Assembly (NCBI RefSeq): GCF_036711975.1
Contig: NC_091966.1
Coordinates: 33,859,501 to 33,923,500, forward strand
Source: Onthophagus taurus
Taxonomy: Eukaryota > Arthropoda > Insecta > Coleoptera > Scarabaeidae
Length of the DNA stretch: 64,000 bases
Reading direction: 5' to 3'
Both the position numbers and the translations under genes were made by a program. Shown in pieces: positions 11,231-24,387 of this stretch (position 1 is the first letter of the stretch; each line of letters opens with the position of its first letter). The notes below the pieces were generated by a model. It saw only the letters and a program-made list of their open reading frames with translations. It did not search any database and was not told where the DNA came from.

Positions 11231-14200
11231 TCAAAAGAAAATATTCAGAAAATTAACAAAGCTAAAAGTATCCAACGTACTGATGAAATTACCAAGATGA
11301 CTTATTACAAAAAAATGCCAAATCTTTAAACTGATGTTTTTGGACACAAAAAATTGTTGTAACTTGAAAACTAAAACTGCAAGGAAATAATGTACTGGAA
11401 AAAAATTGTTTATAATGAACCAACACAACATTATCTATAAACGATTTGAACCCAACTATGATTATTACCAACCTAGCGGATTTAAAGTACGAAATATTTG
11501 AAATTTAATATGTTTAACAACAACATTTATATCTTGAAAATTAAAAACTATGGATGAGAATAATATTATTAAAAATTGTTGATAATATATTACAAAGATA
11601 TAATCCATAAACGATTTTTTCTAATTATTTCGTATTTCTAGTAATAGACCACAAAATTAAATTGTGGTTTTCCAAATCTTTAAATTGATGTGTTTGGATA
11701 CAAAAAGTTGTTATAACTCGAAAACTAAAACTGCAAGGAAATAATGTACTGGAAGAAAATTGTTTATAATGAATCACCACAACATTATCCATAAACGATT
11801 TCAACCCAACTATGATTATTACCAACCTAACGGAGTTAAAGTACAAAATATTTGAAATTTAATACGATTAAGAACAACATGGTTTATATCTTGTAAATTA
11901 AAAACTGTGGAGGAGAATAATATTATTAAAAATTGTTGATAATATATTACAAAGATATAATCCATAAACGATTTCTTTCTAATTATGTCGTATTCCTAGT
12001 AATAAACCACAAAATTTAATTGTGGTTTTACAAATCTTTAAATTGATGTTTATGGATATAAAAAATTGGTATAACTTGAAAACTAAAAGTGCAAGGAAAT
12101 AATGTACTAGAAGAAAATTGTTTATAATGAACCACCACAAGATTATCCATAAACGATTTAAACCGAACTATGATTATTACCAACCTAACGGATTTAAAGT
12201 ACCAAGTATTTCAAATTTAATATGTTTAACAACATGGTTTATATCTTGAAAATTAAAAATTATGGATGAGAATAATATTAATATAAATTGTTCGTAATAT
12301 ATCACAAAGACATAATCCATAAATGATTTTTTTCTAATTATTTCGTATTTCTAGTAATAGACCACAAAATTGCCAAATTTTAAAATTGATGTTTTTGGAT
12401 ACAAAAAATTGTTATAACTTGAAAACTAAAATTGCAACGAAATAATGTACTAGAAGAAAATTGTTTATAATAAACCAACACAACATTATCCATAAACGAT
12501 TTAAACCGAACTATGATTATTACCAACCTAACGGATTTAAAGTACGAAGTATTTCAAATTTAATATGTTTAACAACATGGTTTAAATCTTGAAAATTAAA
12601 AATTATGGATGAGAATAATATTAATAAAAATTGTTCCTAATATATCACAAAGACATAATCCATAAATGATTTTTTTCTAATTATTTCGTATTTCTAGTAA
12701 TAGACCACAAAATTGCCAAATCTTAAAATTGATGTTTTTGGATACAAAAAATTGTTATAACTTGAAAACTAAAATTGCAACGAAATAATGTACTAGAAGA
12801 AAATTGTTTATAATAAACCAACACAACATTATCCATAAACGATTTAAACCGAACTATGATTATTACCAACCTAACGGATTTAAAGTACGAAGTATTTCAA
12901 ATTTAATATGTTTAACAACATGGTTTATATCTTGAAGATTAAAAATTATGGATGAGAACAATATTAATAAAAATTGTTCATAATATATCACAAAGACATA
13001 ATCCATAAATGATTTTTTTCTCATTATTTCGTATTTCTAGTAATAGACCACAAAATTGCCTAATCTTAAAATTGATGTTTTTGGATACAAAAAATTGTTA
13101 TAACTTGAAAACTAAAATTGCAACGAAATATGTACTGGAAGAAAATTGTTGATAATGATCCAACACAACATTATCCATAAACGATTTAAACCGAACTATG
13201 ATTATTACCAACCTAACGGATTTAAAGTACGAAGTATTTCAAATTTAATATGTTTAACAACATGGTTTATATCTTGAAAATTAAAAATTATGGATGAGAA
13301 TAATATTAATAAAAATTGTTCTTAATATATCATAAAGACATAATCCATAAATGATTTTTTTCTAATTATTTCGTATTTCTAGTAATAGACCACAAAATTG
13401 CCAAATCTTAAAATTGATGTTTATGAATACAAAAAATTGTTATAACTTGAAAACTAAAATTGCAACGAAATAATGTACTGGAAGAAAATTGTTGACAATG
13501 AACCAACACAACATTATCCATAAACGATTTTAACCGAACTATGATTATTACCAACCTAACGGATTTAAAGTACGAAGTATTTCAAATTTAATATGTTTAA
13601 CAACATGGTTTATATCTTGAAAATTAAAAATTATGGATGAGAATAATATTAATAAAAATTGTTCATAATATATCACAAAGACATAATCCATAAATGATTT
13701 TTTTCTAATTATTTCGTATTTCTAGTAATAGACCACAAAATTACCAAATCTTAAAATTGATGTTTTTGGATACAAAAAATTGTTATAACTTGAAAACTAA
13801 AATTGCAACGAAATAATGTACTGGAAGAAAATTGTTGATAATGAACCAACACAACATTATCCATAAACGATTTTAACCGAACTATGATTATTACCAACCT
13901 AACGGATTTAAAGTACGAAGTATTTCAAATTTAATATGTTTAACAACATGGTTTATATCTTGAAAATTAAAAATTATGGATGAGAATAATATTAATAAAA
14001 ATTGTTCCTAATATATCACAAAGACATAATCCATAAACTGTTTTTTTCTAATTATTTCATATTCCTAGTAATAGACCACAAAATTGCCAAATCTTAAAAT
14101 TGATGTTTTTGGATACAAAAAATTGTTATAACTTGAAAACTAAAATTGCAACGAAATAATGTACTAGAAGAAAATTGTTTATAATAAACCAACACAACAT

Positions 14201-14960
14201 TATCCATAAACGATTTAAACCGAACTATGATTATTACCAACCTAACGGATTTAAAGTACGAAGTATTTCAAATTTAATATGTTTAACAACATGGTTTATA
14301 TCTTGAAAATTAAAAATTATGGATGAGAATAATATTAATAAAAATTGTTCCTAATATATCACAAAGACATAATCCATAAACTGTTTTTTTCTAATTATTT
14401 CATATTCCTAGTAATAGACCACAAAATTGCCAAATCTTAAAATTGATGTTTTTGGATACAAAAAATTGTTATAACTTGAAAACTAAAATTGCAACGAAAT
14501 AATGTACTGGAAGAAAATTGTTGATAATGAACCAACACAACATTATCCATAAACGATTTTAACCGAACTATGATTATTACCAACCTAACGGATTTAAAGT
14601 ACGAAGTATTTCAAATTTAATATGTTTAACAACATGGTTTATATCTTGAAAATTAAAAATTATGGATGAGAATAATATTAATATAAATTGTTCGTAATAT
14701 ATCACAAAGACATAATCCATAAATGATTTTTTTCTAATTATTTCGTATTTCTAGTAATAGACCACAAAATTGCCAAATCTTAAAATTGATGTTTTTGGAT
14801 ACAAAAAATTGTTATAACTTGAAAACTAAAATTGCAACGAAATAATGTACTGGAAGAAAATTGTTGATAATGATCCAACATAACATTATCCATAAACGAT
14901 TTTAACCCAACAATGATTATTACCAATTTAACGGATTTAAAGTACAAAATGTTTAATAAA
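11231..14960. repeat. satellite array, 343-bp dimeric unit, about 10.5 copies
   Basis: The anchor AACTTGAAAACTAAAA recurs at about 11361, 11715, 12073, 12416, 12759, 13102, 13444, 13787, 14130, 14473 and 14816. After two longer, more diverged left-end steps, the spacing is 342-343 bp. Within each unit a second, diverged copy (TATCTTGAAAATTAAAAA, then ATAATCCATAAATGATTT) lies about 171 bp away, matching TTATAACTTGAAAAC and ATTATCCATAAACGATTT. The unit is therefore a dimer. Copies differ by shared blocks, such as two with CATAAACTGTTT, which suggests homogenisation by exchange. It is strongly AT-rich, and short ORFs inside it are repeat artefacts. Confidence 0.95.
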
Positions 14961-17900
14961 ACCCCGCAACTCAATTTTGTGAAATTTTATATCTAATAAG
15001 TGCCTGAGCTGAGTACATACATAATTTTACACGAACATTCTTTGTATAATTTCAAATAGGTTTCTTTGATATTTTGTCGCTTTTCGTAAACACATAAATC
15101 ATTTTTCACATAAAAATGGAATTAGGATTTTTTTATTTTATTATTGTTAAAAATAACGGGAATTACAGGATAAGAATCCATGTGAAAATACTCCATACCA
15201 AAGTTGTTCTATATTTCAAAGTGAACAATACATGAAACAGGGAAAAGTATGAGAATCCTTTAAATACATTTTTTATGAACAATTTGCAGAAATAGTAGAA
15301 ACAAATGCCAAATTGATTACGTTTTGAAAAAACTATGGTCAAGGTAACTTACAATGTGTGGTTTTGGCGATTTACAAGAATGATATTAGATAAATAATCC
15401 TTCCCTTCAACTTTCTCTGAATACTACAATGCATACCTAAAAATGTTTGATATCTATACTGTGATTTCAGTTCTGATATTTACAGCCATTACTATAAATA
15501 ATGAGTGCTTTTTGGATTATGGATGACAATTCCTAAGAATATAAATCACGTTTTGTCTGCAAATCAAAGAATGGAAGAAAGAAGTAGTGTTGTGAATAGG
15601 TACTTTTCTTTTGTAGTACATGATGTACTAATACATTATTTTTTGGTACTAGTAAACTAGTCAACTGTAAATGTAAACAAATGCAGTTACGTGTTATGCC
15701 AAAGATATAATTATTATTATTAAAAGAATTCTTAAAATATAATTAATTATGGCATAGTTATAATATATTTAATATATTTACTTTTAAAATTAAAAAAAAT
15801 ATATTTAAACACTCTAAACACTTTTCTTATGTAAAAAAAGAAAATATAACAAGGTACCATTTCTCTAAACAACGCCAGAAGCAGTATTTTTACGATGCAG
15901 AGAACACAAACGTCGTTACAGCGTCATTATGTATTGCCTTAGGGATATAGTTACAAATATAACAAAGATAATTGTCAGAAATATTCTTTTTATGTCCAAT
16001 CATAAAAGTAGAAACTATAATTTAGCAAAATTTTATGTTATTTTAATCTGTTTTGTAGTGATTATAAATCTTTCACGTAGATGATTGGATTTGTATTAAA
16101 TTCCGAAAACAACAAATTTTTCAGCTTTTATAGTCTGTGCGATAAAAGCCGCCCACAGATGTGTGGTGATGATGATGCTGTTCAAGACCACTTGAAATTA
16201 TTTTTACCTTTTATTACAGACTGTGAACAGCCTTGATTGTGGTTCAGGTTCATTAGATTCTCGTTCAAAAATTTCTTTCAATGTATCCCTCTTCATCGGA
16301 CAATTCTTCGGGAACTTTATCTTTATCGAAATAAATAATATCTTAATTTTAAAAAATGTTGTGATAATACAAAAAGACTGTTTTTCCTAATCTACGAAAA
16401 ATCTTTCAGTATTGGTCCGGTTTAAACCTATTCTACCTATCATTAATGAAAAAAAGAATTAAAAGAAACATGAATTAACCACACCAATTATCACAACAAC
16501 AATGATCGCAACAACGATTAGAGAAACAATAAGCAGCGTGACGATAATAGACAAAATATACAAGCCAACGAGTCCAAACCGGGTATTTACTGAGATGTAC
16601 AAAATAGGTTCGCTGACACGAAACGTCTATGTTCTTCCCCGATTTTTTGCGTTCATAAATAATTGTTTCTATTATTATAGCTTTATACGCCATTAAAGTT
16701 AGTGTACTTATTTATTTTACATCAATGCATACGTAGCCTTGATTTTATAAACTATATAAATATCATATTAACATAACTGAAGACATAATGCATTAATTAA
16801 CCAGTCAGTGAAGAAAAAATGATTAATAACACGATTAATTTTAATTCACTTGATAAACGTGTATTACATTGTGCAATAGAAACGTAATGTATTGGCATTT
16901 CTAAAGGTGTAATAGTTTTATAATTGACATTCACTAACAGGTAGATTTTTTAGAATACTTCCAAGATGCGGCACCCAACCGTAAAATATCCAATTAGTGG
17001 AGTTAATCTTCGATTATCTTGATAATGAGTATAAACCACATACAGATTCTTAAATTATAGCTCGTATGTGCATTGATTAGCAGATACTTCCTAGTATAGT
17101 TAAAGTTCCCGTTTTCTGAACTAAGGCGGCAGAAAAATAATGTCAGAACCAGCCAGAACACGTGTAGTTGAACGTCCAAGTCAAGCTGTTGAAACCGATG
17201 AAATAGTTGTTGTTGTAAAACAACAACTTTATATAACAGTTATGTTTTGGCTGCAATAATATGCTTCCGCAAAAGAAAGTGGGGTTGCGGCTGGGATAGA
17301 AAAGTTTTCAGTACTAAATATTACTTGAATGTATACTTAACACCAACGTAGAACTACTCTTTAACTAGACTTCATCATACTTTTTATGCAAACGAAAACG
17401 TAGTTGTATTTAAATATTACATCTTATGACATAGATAATAAGATATCTACAGGAAGTGTTACATGGCGTTGTCACATCTGTTTGATTAAGTGATTTACTT
17501 TGTGCACGCGCAACAGATGTTTGAGCTTATAGTTATAGAAAATATATACAATAAACCGAACGTTTGTGTGAATTCTTCAAACCTATTTATTATGGTTTTG
17601 ATAAATTTACTTCTAACTGTGAAAAAAATAACATGCGAGTTTTCTCGTTCACCGGGAGAATAGAGACAGAAAATGAAATACGTAGTGTTTAAATGGAAAA
17701 TTTTTACAGATTAGAAAGTAGTGGCTTTAATTTGAGGATTGCAATCCGACTATATTATATCGTATTGTGATTTCCTCTGTGAATGGGATAGCGTACGTCC
17801 AAAACATTATTAAACAAAGTTGTGGATAAAAAAAACATCAAAAATAAACCACTACTAATACTTGATAACATAATTTTACCGCCACATATCACACTTAATT

Positions 17901-18140
17901 TAATAAAAATAGAGTAGGATTTTAGTTTCTGAAAAATAAATCTTTTGAGTTCAACGAAATCAATGTTAAAGAGGGAACCTCTCTTTTTTAACAAGTTGTA
18001 CTTCAATAGAAAAACAGACATGGTTAACTTTCATCGATGTCATAACTAATTTCCTTGACATCCGCAAATCTCTAGTTTTTTATGAACAAATTAAATTAAT
18101 GCCAAATACCTGAGGTGAACCAAATTTTCTTTTGTCACTA
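14961..18140. other. spacer with no confident gene
   Basis: AT-rich single-copy-looking DNA. A hydrophobic open stretch on the minus strand at 16460-16620 is treated as a finding. A hairpin of TTGTTGTTG and CAACAACA type lies at 17205-17232. No transposon was recognised. Confidence 0.3.
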
Positions 18141-18149
18141 TAAAAGTTC

Positions 18150-18860
18150 GTTTTCTTCAATCTCCTTAATTCCTGGATATTGTCCAGGAGCTGAATAGTT
18201 TCAACATTGATATGTCGCTTTTTTCATACTTCGCTGCGAAATCTTGGATTACTTCGTCGATTTATTTGATGTGAGGTTATCATACAGTTCTTAATCACAA
18301 CATGAACTCATCTTTTTGACTACGTTGGATGATTAATTGATTGGATCGCTTAGAATAACCACAGTTGGATCTCGTAAGCCCAAATAGGCTTATTATGGAC
18401 TGCATGTTAAATTAGTCTCTTTAATCGTAGATCAACCTGGAGCATCTACCGACTAATTAGCGCATTTCTCTACGTTTGCTTTCAGTTCAGCCTACCATGA
18501 AGGTGAAGACTGAGACACTTTGTTGGTTCCTAAGAATGGAACATCCTCCAAGAGGCACAGTTAGGTTGATATTTATTCGCTGTAACGCAAAATTAACGTT
18601 GACTGATTACGAGCTGTTAAGCTGTATTTCAATTCCTAAACCATTTATGAATTTTGTTAACTGCTAATTGCAGTTTTTCCATAGCTTTCATTTGAGTTAA
18701 GTATTTTACCATAATAACTGTGTCATGAAGGAATATCCCAAGTACAGCATCGTTTGAAATTGGAATATCTGCAGTATACAGTAGATAAGTAGTGGTCCTG
18801 AGAGACGACCTTTGGGAACTTCAGCCAAGCTCGGTTTGAGAAGCGATATCAAGGCAGATG
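18150..18860 (-). pseudogene. Jockey-type LINE reverse transcriptase relic
   Basis: One minus-strand frame reads LYTADIPISNDAVLGIF, with LHDT in place of ADDT, then KLQLAVNKIHKWF, then VNVNFALQR. This tracks the Jockey RT region from the fingers to the palm and thumb, with the YADD aspartates damaged. Further downstream KPIWAYEIQLW matches the C-terminal KPIWTYGIQLWG motif. Several stops and frameshifts make it inactive. Confidence 0.72.
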
Positions 18861-19375
18861 GGAAACCACCATGCTTGCATGCTTTTATTGGTGCCTTCAG
18901 ATGAATGTTGCAAGTACAAGAAAAAAACCAATCTACTAATTGAACGAACTTTTTACATAAATAAACGCTTTTCTATATGAAACCTGACGTGATGTGACTA
19001 TTTTAGTTATAAAGTTTGATTGAGTTGGAGGTGGGCTATCATTATTATATACTGTAAATACAATGAAAATAACAAAAATTTTGTTGCATACTGTAATTGA
19101 GCATTTTAAATCAATAATAGCAATTTGTGGGTCAAACAGGTCATGAAACAGTTATTCCATTTAATTCAAAAAGGTTACACTCTATTACCAAAAAAATATC
19201 GCGATGATGTAAGCTGTATTGAATCGCTTGAAGAGAGAAGAATAAAATTTAAGCTATCAATCAAGACATCTAAAGAGAAGAATAAGAAATAATAATAACG
19301 AAAATATTCAATGTATAGATAAAGACACTTTACCGGTTAATCACTTGATTACCGTTTCAATCCGTTACACATATA

Positions 19376-21168
19376 CAGGATGTCTCAGCGAGAACGGTCA
19401 TTAGACGTTTCTGTGGTTCTGGCCAAAATAAAAAATTGAGAATTCAGATTTAAGTATTATCAATTACGTTCTCTTCGTCTAAAATATTTTCAGATTTCTA
19501 GCACTTCCGGTTATACCGGAAGTCGCCACCTACTTTATTTTTTTAAACGGAACGTTTTGAAGGTTTATAAATAACTTTACTTTTTGCAATTTCATTCGGC
19601 CGTTCTCGAGTTGTTCGTTTTTTTCTAGAAAAATCTGCTCCAGCGGACATTTGTTCAAAAAATCAGAGAACACTCGATTTTTGGGATATCAATTTAGGAT
19701 TCAGAATATGCTTAAACAACATGATGGAGTAGGTTTTGGTGCCGAGAACGGTTATCTAGAACGTTTGGTCACTTTACTATGGCACGTTAACCTTTCAAAA
19801 TTTGGAAGTACCATAACTTCATTTTTTTAAATGGCACCCCCCATATTTTATTACTGAGTCGTCTTCGGCGTCTCATTCTACATCTTTTATATCCCATATG
19901 TCCCATACCTAACATTAATAGGTTAGGAGATAATTAGGGTTTTTTGGAAATGCACACATATCATATGGATATTTAGCCTAGTGTGCCATGAAAAACAAGC
20001 CTTCTCAATGAGTTCTTGTCAAAGACTCACTTGTTTACGTCACTTGATGCATGTGAACAAATAATTATCTGTTATGTCCCTTAATATTAGTACTGAAAAG
20101 AGTTAAAATCGATAACAATAACGAAAGTAATATTTACACAAATCAAGAAACTCTTAATTTATTTTTTATTCATAAAAAGCGCAACAAAGTTCGTAGTATG
20201 ATTCCTAGATCTTCTTTGGCAGCTCGAATTGAGGTGTTGGGACTGGGCTCGAAATAAGCGATAATTTTTTGGTCAACTTAACACGTGATTAATTCGTCCA
20301 AAATGCAAAAAATTTGCTTCTATTCTTTTAAATTTATCTTTTGTCATCGGAGGTAAATGCGGATAATTTTCATTAAACATTTTGCAAGTTCTACTAAGAA
20401 CTTTGTCGCACTTTTTGTGCACAAAAAATAAATTATGGATTTCTTTATTTGTATAAACATTATTTACGTTATTAATATCCATTTTAACTGGTTTTAGACT
20501 CACACGCATCAAACAACGTAAATCAGACTTTGACGTTTGTCAATAAGTCATTAAACATTTGTTTTCCATGGCACACTAGGTTAATATCGATATGATATGT
20601 GAGCATTTTTCAAAAAACCCTAATTATTTCTTAAACTATTAATGTTAAGCATAGGACATATGAAGTATAAAAGATGTAAAATGAGACGCCGAAGACGACT
20701 AAGTAATAAAATATGGGGGGTGCCATTTAAAAAAATGAAGTTATGGTGCTTCCAAATTTCGAAAAGTTAACGTGTCATAGTAAACCATCATGTTGTTTAA
20801 GCATGTTCTGAATCCTAAATTGATATCTCAAAAATCGAGTGTTCTATGATTTTTTGAACAAATGTCCGCTGGAGCAGATTTTTCTAGAAAAATTCGATTA
20901 ACTCGAGAACGCCCGAATCAAATTGCAAAAAGTAAAGTTATTTATAAACCTTCAAAACAGACACATCCAAATATGTAAAAATATACAGGGTGTTCCATTT
21001 AAAAGAATAAAGTAGGTGGCGACTTCCGGTATAACCGGAAGTGCTAGAAAACTGAAAATATTTTAGACGAAGAGAACGTAATTGATAATACTTAAGTTTG
21101 AATTCTCAATTTTTTATTTTGGCCAGAACCACAGAAACGTCTACTGACCGGTCTCGCTGAGACACCGG
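19376..21168. mobile_element. foldback Tc1/mariner-type element with ~800-bp inverted arms
   Basis: The left end CAGGATGTCTCAGCGAGAACGGTC is mirrored at the right end, where GACCGGTCTCGCTGAGACACCGG closes at 21168. TA lies at 19374-19375 and 21169-21170, as expected for the Tc1/mariner superfamily. The arms run about 19376-20200 and 20395-21168 and mirror each other at high identity, leaving a loop of only about 200 bp. The right arm has about 30 bp more than the left near 20980, including ACAGGGTGTTCCATT. Each arm ends in a copy of the same transposase 5' region. Confidence 0.88.
20273..20512 (-). pseudogene. transposase N-terminal fragment inside the foldback element
   Basis: A 79-codon reading frame with YTNKEIHNLFFVHKKC, then NENYPHLPPM, then a FKRIEANF core. 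This resembles the N-terminal helix-turn-helix domain (YS-EEM...YG...A...Y-.RFP......F.R) of the DUF4817-type transposase at 62521-63597. A diverged mirror copy lies on the plus strand from about 20104 (YTNQETLNLFFIHKKRNKV), with its internal ATG lost. The catalytic domain is missing, so this is a remnant of the founding element. Confidence 0.5.
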
Positions 21169-21841
21169 TATATATAACTTTAAATGAAAAAGTTAGTTCA
21201 ATCAGATTCTTAATATTGAATGAATCATAATTATATGAACTAGTAATACACTATAACTAACGCGGAATTTTAGCGTATGCAAAACAGTTGAGATAATAGT
21301 TGTCGATTTATTTATGGAGCTAATGGGCGCTGAAGTCATCTTTCCTCGAAATTTCTCTATGTTAGCTTAATCTTATTTTTGAAGCAATCGTTACCATAGA
21401 GTTAAATTTACATAATGAATAGATACGATTTTAATGATTGTATAGATTCATTATTAACGTTTGTTGAAAAAATTTTAATTTTGTAGTGTGACCATTTTTA
21501 TTTGTTTGCAACAAATTTAGAAACTGTGACGGAAGCTATAATACTTTTGACAGGAAAAAATCGCTTGTTTATTGACCCAACTTCCCTTATGAAACAATAT
21601 CACAATAAACATTTTGTTTAGTTACGTACGTATTTTAACAAGATAATTCAAAAATGTATTTAGCGCAGTATTTATAAAATTTGGTGTGCAATTTTTCTGT
21701 ATGAATTACGATTTAACATGAACGGAATGATCTGAATTGAAATTCACATCAACTTCTTTTACGTCTAAAATTTAAAGAAATTGTTAAGAAAATCGTACCA
21801 ATGTAAATTTTCATACGATTATTTTTAATTATTTGGAAAAT

Positions 21842-22087
21842 TTAAAAAAAATTGTTTGAACTCTTACAGAAAATTATGTTGGACCAGTTTTTACAAGTTC
21901 CATGAGCGACTCCTCGGCAAACAGGTAAGCTTGTACAAAAATAAGCCTGAGAGTTACACAATAGGCAATTCTTAGTCACTCCTGAACAAAGAGTACCCGG
22001 ATTCACGTAACATAATCGCTTGGACGGATCTGGATAAATTCCTAACATAACATAGACATCCTTTTTGTGCATCGTTGCATGCTGCAC
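21842..22087 (-). CDS. possible cysteine-rich exon, unidentified
   Basis: I do not recognise this gene. An open frame ends with LCYVNPGTLCSGVTKNCLLC, then NSQAYFCTSLPVC and GVAHGTC. Seven closely spaced cysteines in an otherwise AT-rich region are unusual for chance. The pattern recalls small secreted or chitin-binding (peritrophin-like) domains. A GTAAGAG donor follows ATTTTC on the minus strand near 21865, and AG acceptors occur near 22095. No neighbouring exons or signal peptide were found, so the ORF limits are not true gene limits. Confidence 0.3.
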   Translation of the reverse strand: MQHATMHKKDVYVMLGIYPDPSKRLCYVNPGTLCSGVTKNCLLCNSQAYFCTSLPVCRGVAHGTCKNWSNIIFCKSSNNFF

Positions 22088-22099
22088 TTATAATAATCT

Positions 22100-24108
22100 A
22101 AGTTAAGAATTCAATTAACAACACTTCTTAATTACACTCTGTATTCTTATAAAATAGCTGGCAAATTCTGGAAAAGTTGGTAATTCATCAGGCAAGACTA
22201 AAAAGGAATTTTATTACATTACATTTTGACTTTCGTTATTCAAAAAGATAAAATTCAGTTTTAGGTTTATTATTAATACACCAATAATTGAAATAAAATA
22301 AATGCAAGAAGATGCTTTTCGAGGTAGTCTCGTCAACACAAGCAGCGGGATCATTTCTCGTACTTCGTCATGATACTCTTGCATAATCTTTAATCTCTCT
22401 ACAGCGAGGACATAGCAACGTAGGCCATCATTATTATCTTTAATTTCGAATCTTTTAGTACAAATCCATTTCTTGAGCGATACTTTCTTGATGTATTACT
22501 TTTTCACTCGGAAAATGATTAGTTGATATTGGATTTTGATTAATAGTTGATCGGGTTGTATAACTTGAACTAAATTGCATGCTAGTTTATAGATGCTATC
22601 ATCACAGCTTATTCCTCTAAAAATCTGCAAAAATAATCAAGCATGGTTCTATATATAAAGTTAAAAAAATTGTCTATACTCTGTTATAAGTTGTAAAAAG
22701 GATATATTAAGATATTGCAGAAATATATAAACAATTTCAAGAATTTCAAATCATTTTCGAAATTTTTTTGCAAAGACATTCAGGAATTTCTAATGATTCA
22801 TAGAGATTTTAAGCTATTTTTAAAGATTCTTGGAGGATTCATGTAGAAGACAATCTATTTCTTGACGTGTCATCTCTGTTGCTAACGTTGGTAATCATTC
22901 AGGGGATTTTCAGTTTTGAGGCCGCAGCTCCAAATAGCTGGTTGCTGTTGCTTTCAAATCATTTACTAAGCCAAGAATTGCGTCTTCTTCCTATGGACCT
23001 CTTCCCTGTGCTCTTTCCCTGCATTATAAGTTAGAGTGATAGATATTTTTCTCTTTCCATGATATATCTCATATATAACAGTTTTTTTTTGCTTAATCAT
23101 CATAATTACTTCTTTCTCTTTTCTTATCTCTCGCATCATTACCAACTTGAAGGAATGTTGTCCCCCTAATGAAATCCTCAGTAGCCTCCAATGTATTCAT
23201 AGCTCAAATGTCTCTAGTCTCTTTAATGATTTAAGCGTCTGTTTGATTAGTTCGTAAAATAGAACAATTTCTTTTTCAGGCCTGTTGTAGTAGGTGATGG
23301 AAAATCTGCACAAAATCTTAATTGTAAAACGTTGTACCACGCTTAATACGTCTTCAAGTTCTCAAAGGTCGGATAATTTGTCCATAAATAATCATAAATA
23401 TTCAATATCTGTTGATAAAAAAAATTTTGAAAACTAGTTTTTTTGTTAAAATTATTTTCTTTAGCTTTAAAGTTCGTTTTTAACGTTTTTTCATTATCAT
23501 ATCTTCATGAAAAACACATTTGGCAACATTTCGAAGTAGAACAATATTTTAACATTAAGATTTTCGATTCAGAGTCGGTCGTGGAATGTCGTTACGTGTA
23601 GATTATCCGCCAATTTCTGAACAGGCTGTATATGTATTATGTTTAGTTTACTTATGTTGGTCTGTATTTATAAGAGCATGACTGGGTCTGAGACACAGAC
23701 AAAATTGATGATGGACGTCATAATACCTTTTGAAATACTAACTGCGATAGGGTATATGATAATTATCTTTATTTCCAAAAGAATGCTTGTCTTTGTTGGG
23801 ACTTGGCCATGACCTGGCTCTCTTGTTTCCCTGATTTCCAAGATATTGAGCTTAAATCTTTATATTTCGTGTATATCACTATGCATTTTCCAGGTTCATA
23901 CTCTTAAAGATCCGATTGGAGTGTTTAGTTCTGAATTTTGTTTAATTTAATCAACTCTATATCTACAATTGTTTTCAAGTTACAATAAAATATAATAGGA
24001 TAAAAAATCTACTATAGCAAAATATTCTGTAGTCAAATTATTTGAAAGTGAATTTAATGCAACATTGTCAGATGCATTCAGGCGTAGCAAATTCATAAAA
24101 AAACTGCG
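22100..24108. other. spacer, nothing recognised
   Basis: AT-rich with no convincing ORF, terminal repeat or transposase motif. Confidence 0.3.
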
Positions 24109-24387
24109 TTGCAACCTTTGATTATATATAATATGGATTGAGCCAACGAGAGAGATAGCTTGCGCAAGGTGATCGAACCGAGATAGACATAGAAGCGTAC
24201 TGCCATATAATGGGTGTACTGATAGAAGTGAGATAGATATAGAAGCGTACTGGCATATAATATATCTATCTTTGTTACACTTTCACATTATCGCTTTCCA
24301 TCTGCGTCTATTCACCTTGAGCAACATTTTTGTTAGTAGATATATTCAGTTAGCTCAATCCATATTATATATAATCAAAGGTTGCAA
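24109..24387. mobile_element. 279-bp MITE with 35-bp terminal inverted repeats
   Basis: The left terminus begins GTTGCAACCTTTGATTATAT and runs on through GGATTGAGC to about 24144. It is perfectly mirrored from GCTCAATCC at 24353 to GTTGCAAC at 24387. The interior contains a partial internal repeat (AGATAGA-ATAGAAGCGTACTG twice) and no ORF. No clear target-site duplication was found, so the superfamily is undecided. Confidence 0.8.

Noticed and set aside
11231..14974. Minus-strand open frames encoding LVIIIVGLKSFMDN-type peptides
   Set aside because: They recur with the satellite period and are by-products of the repeat, not genes.
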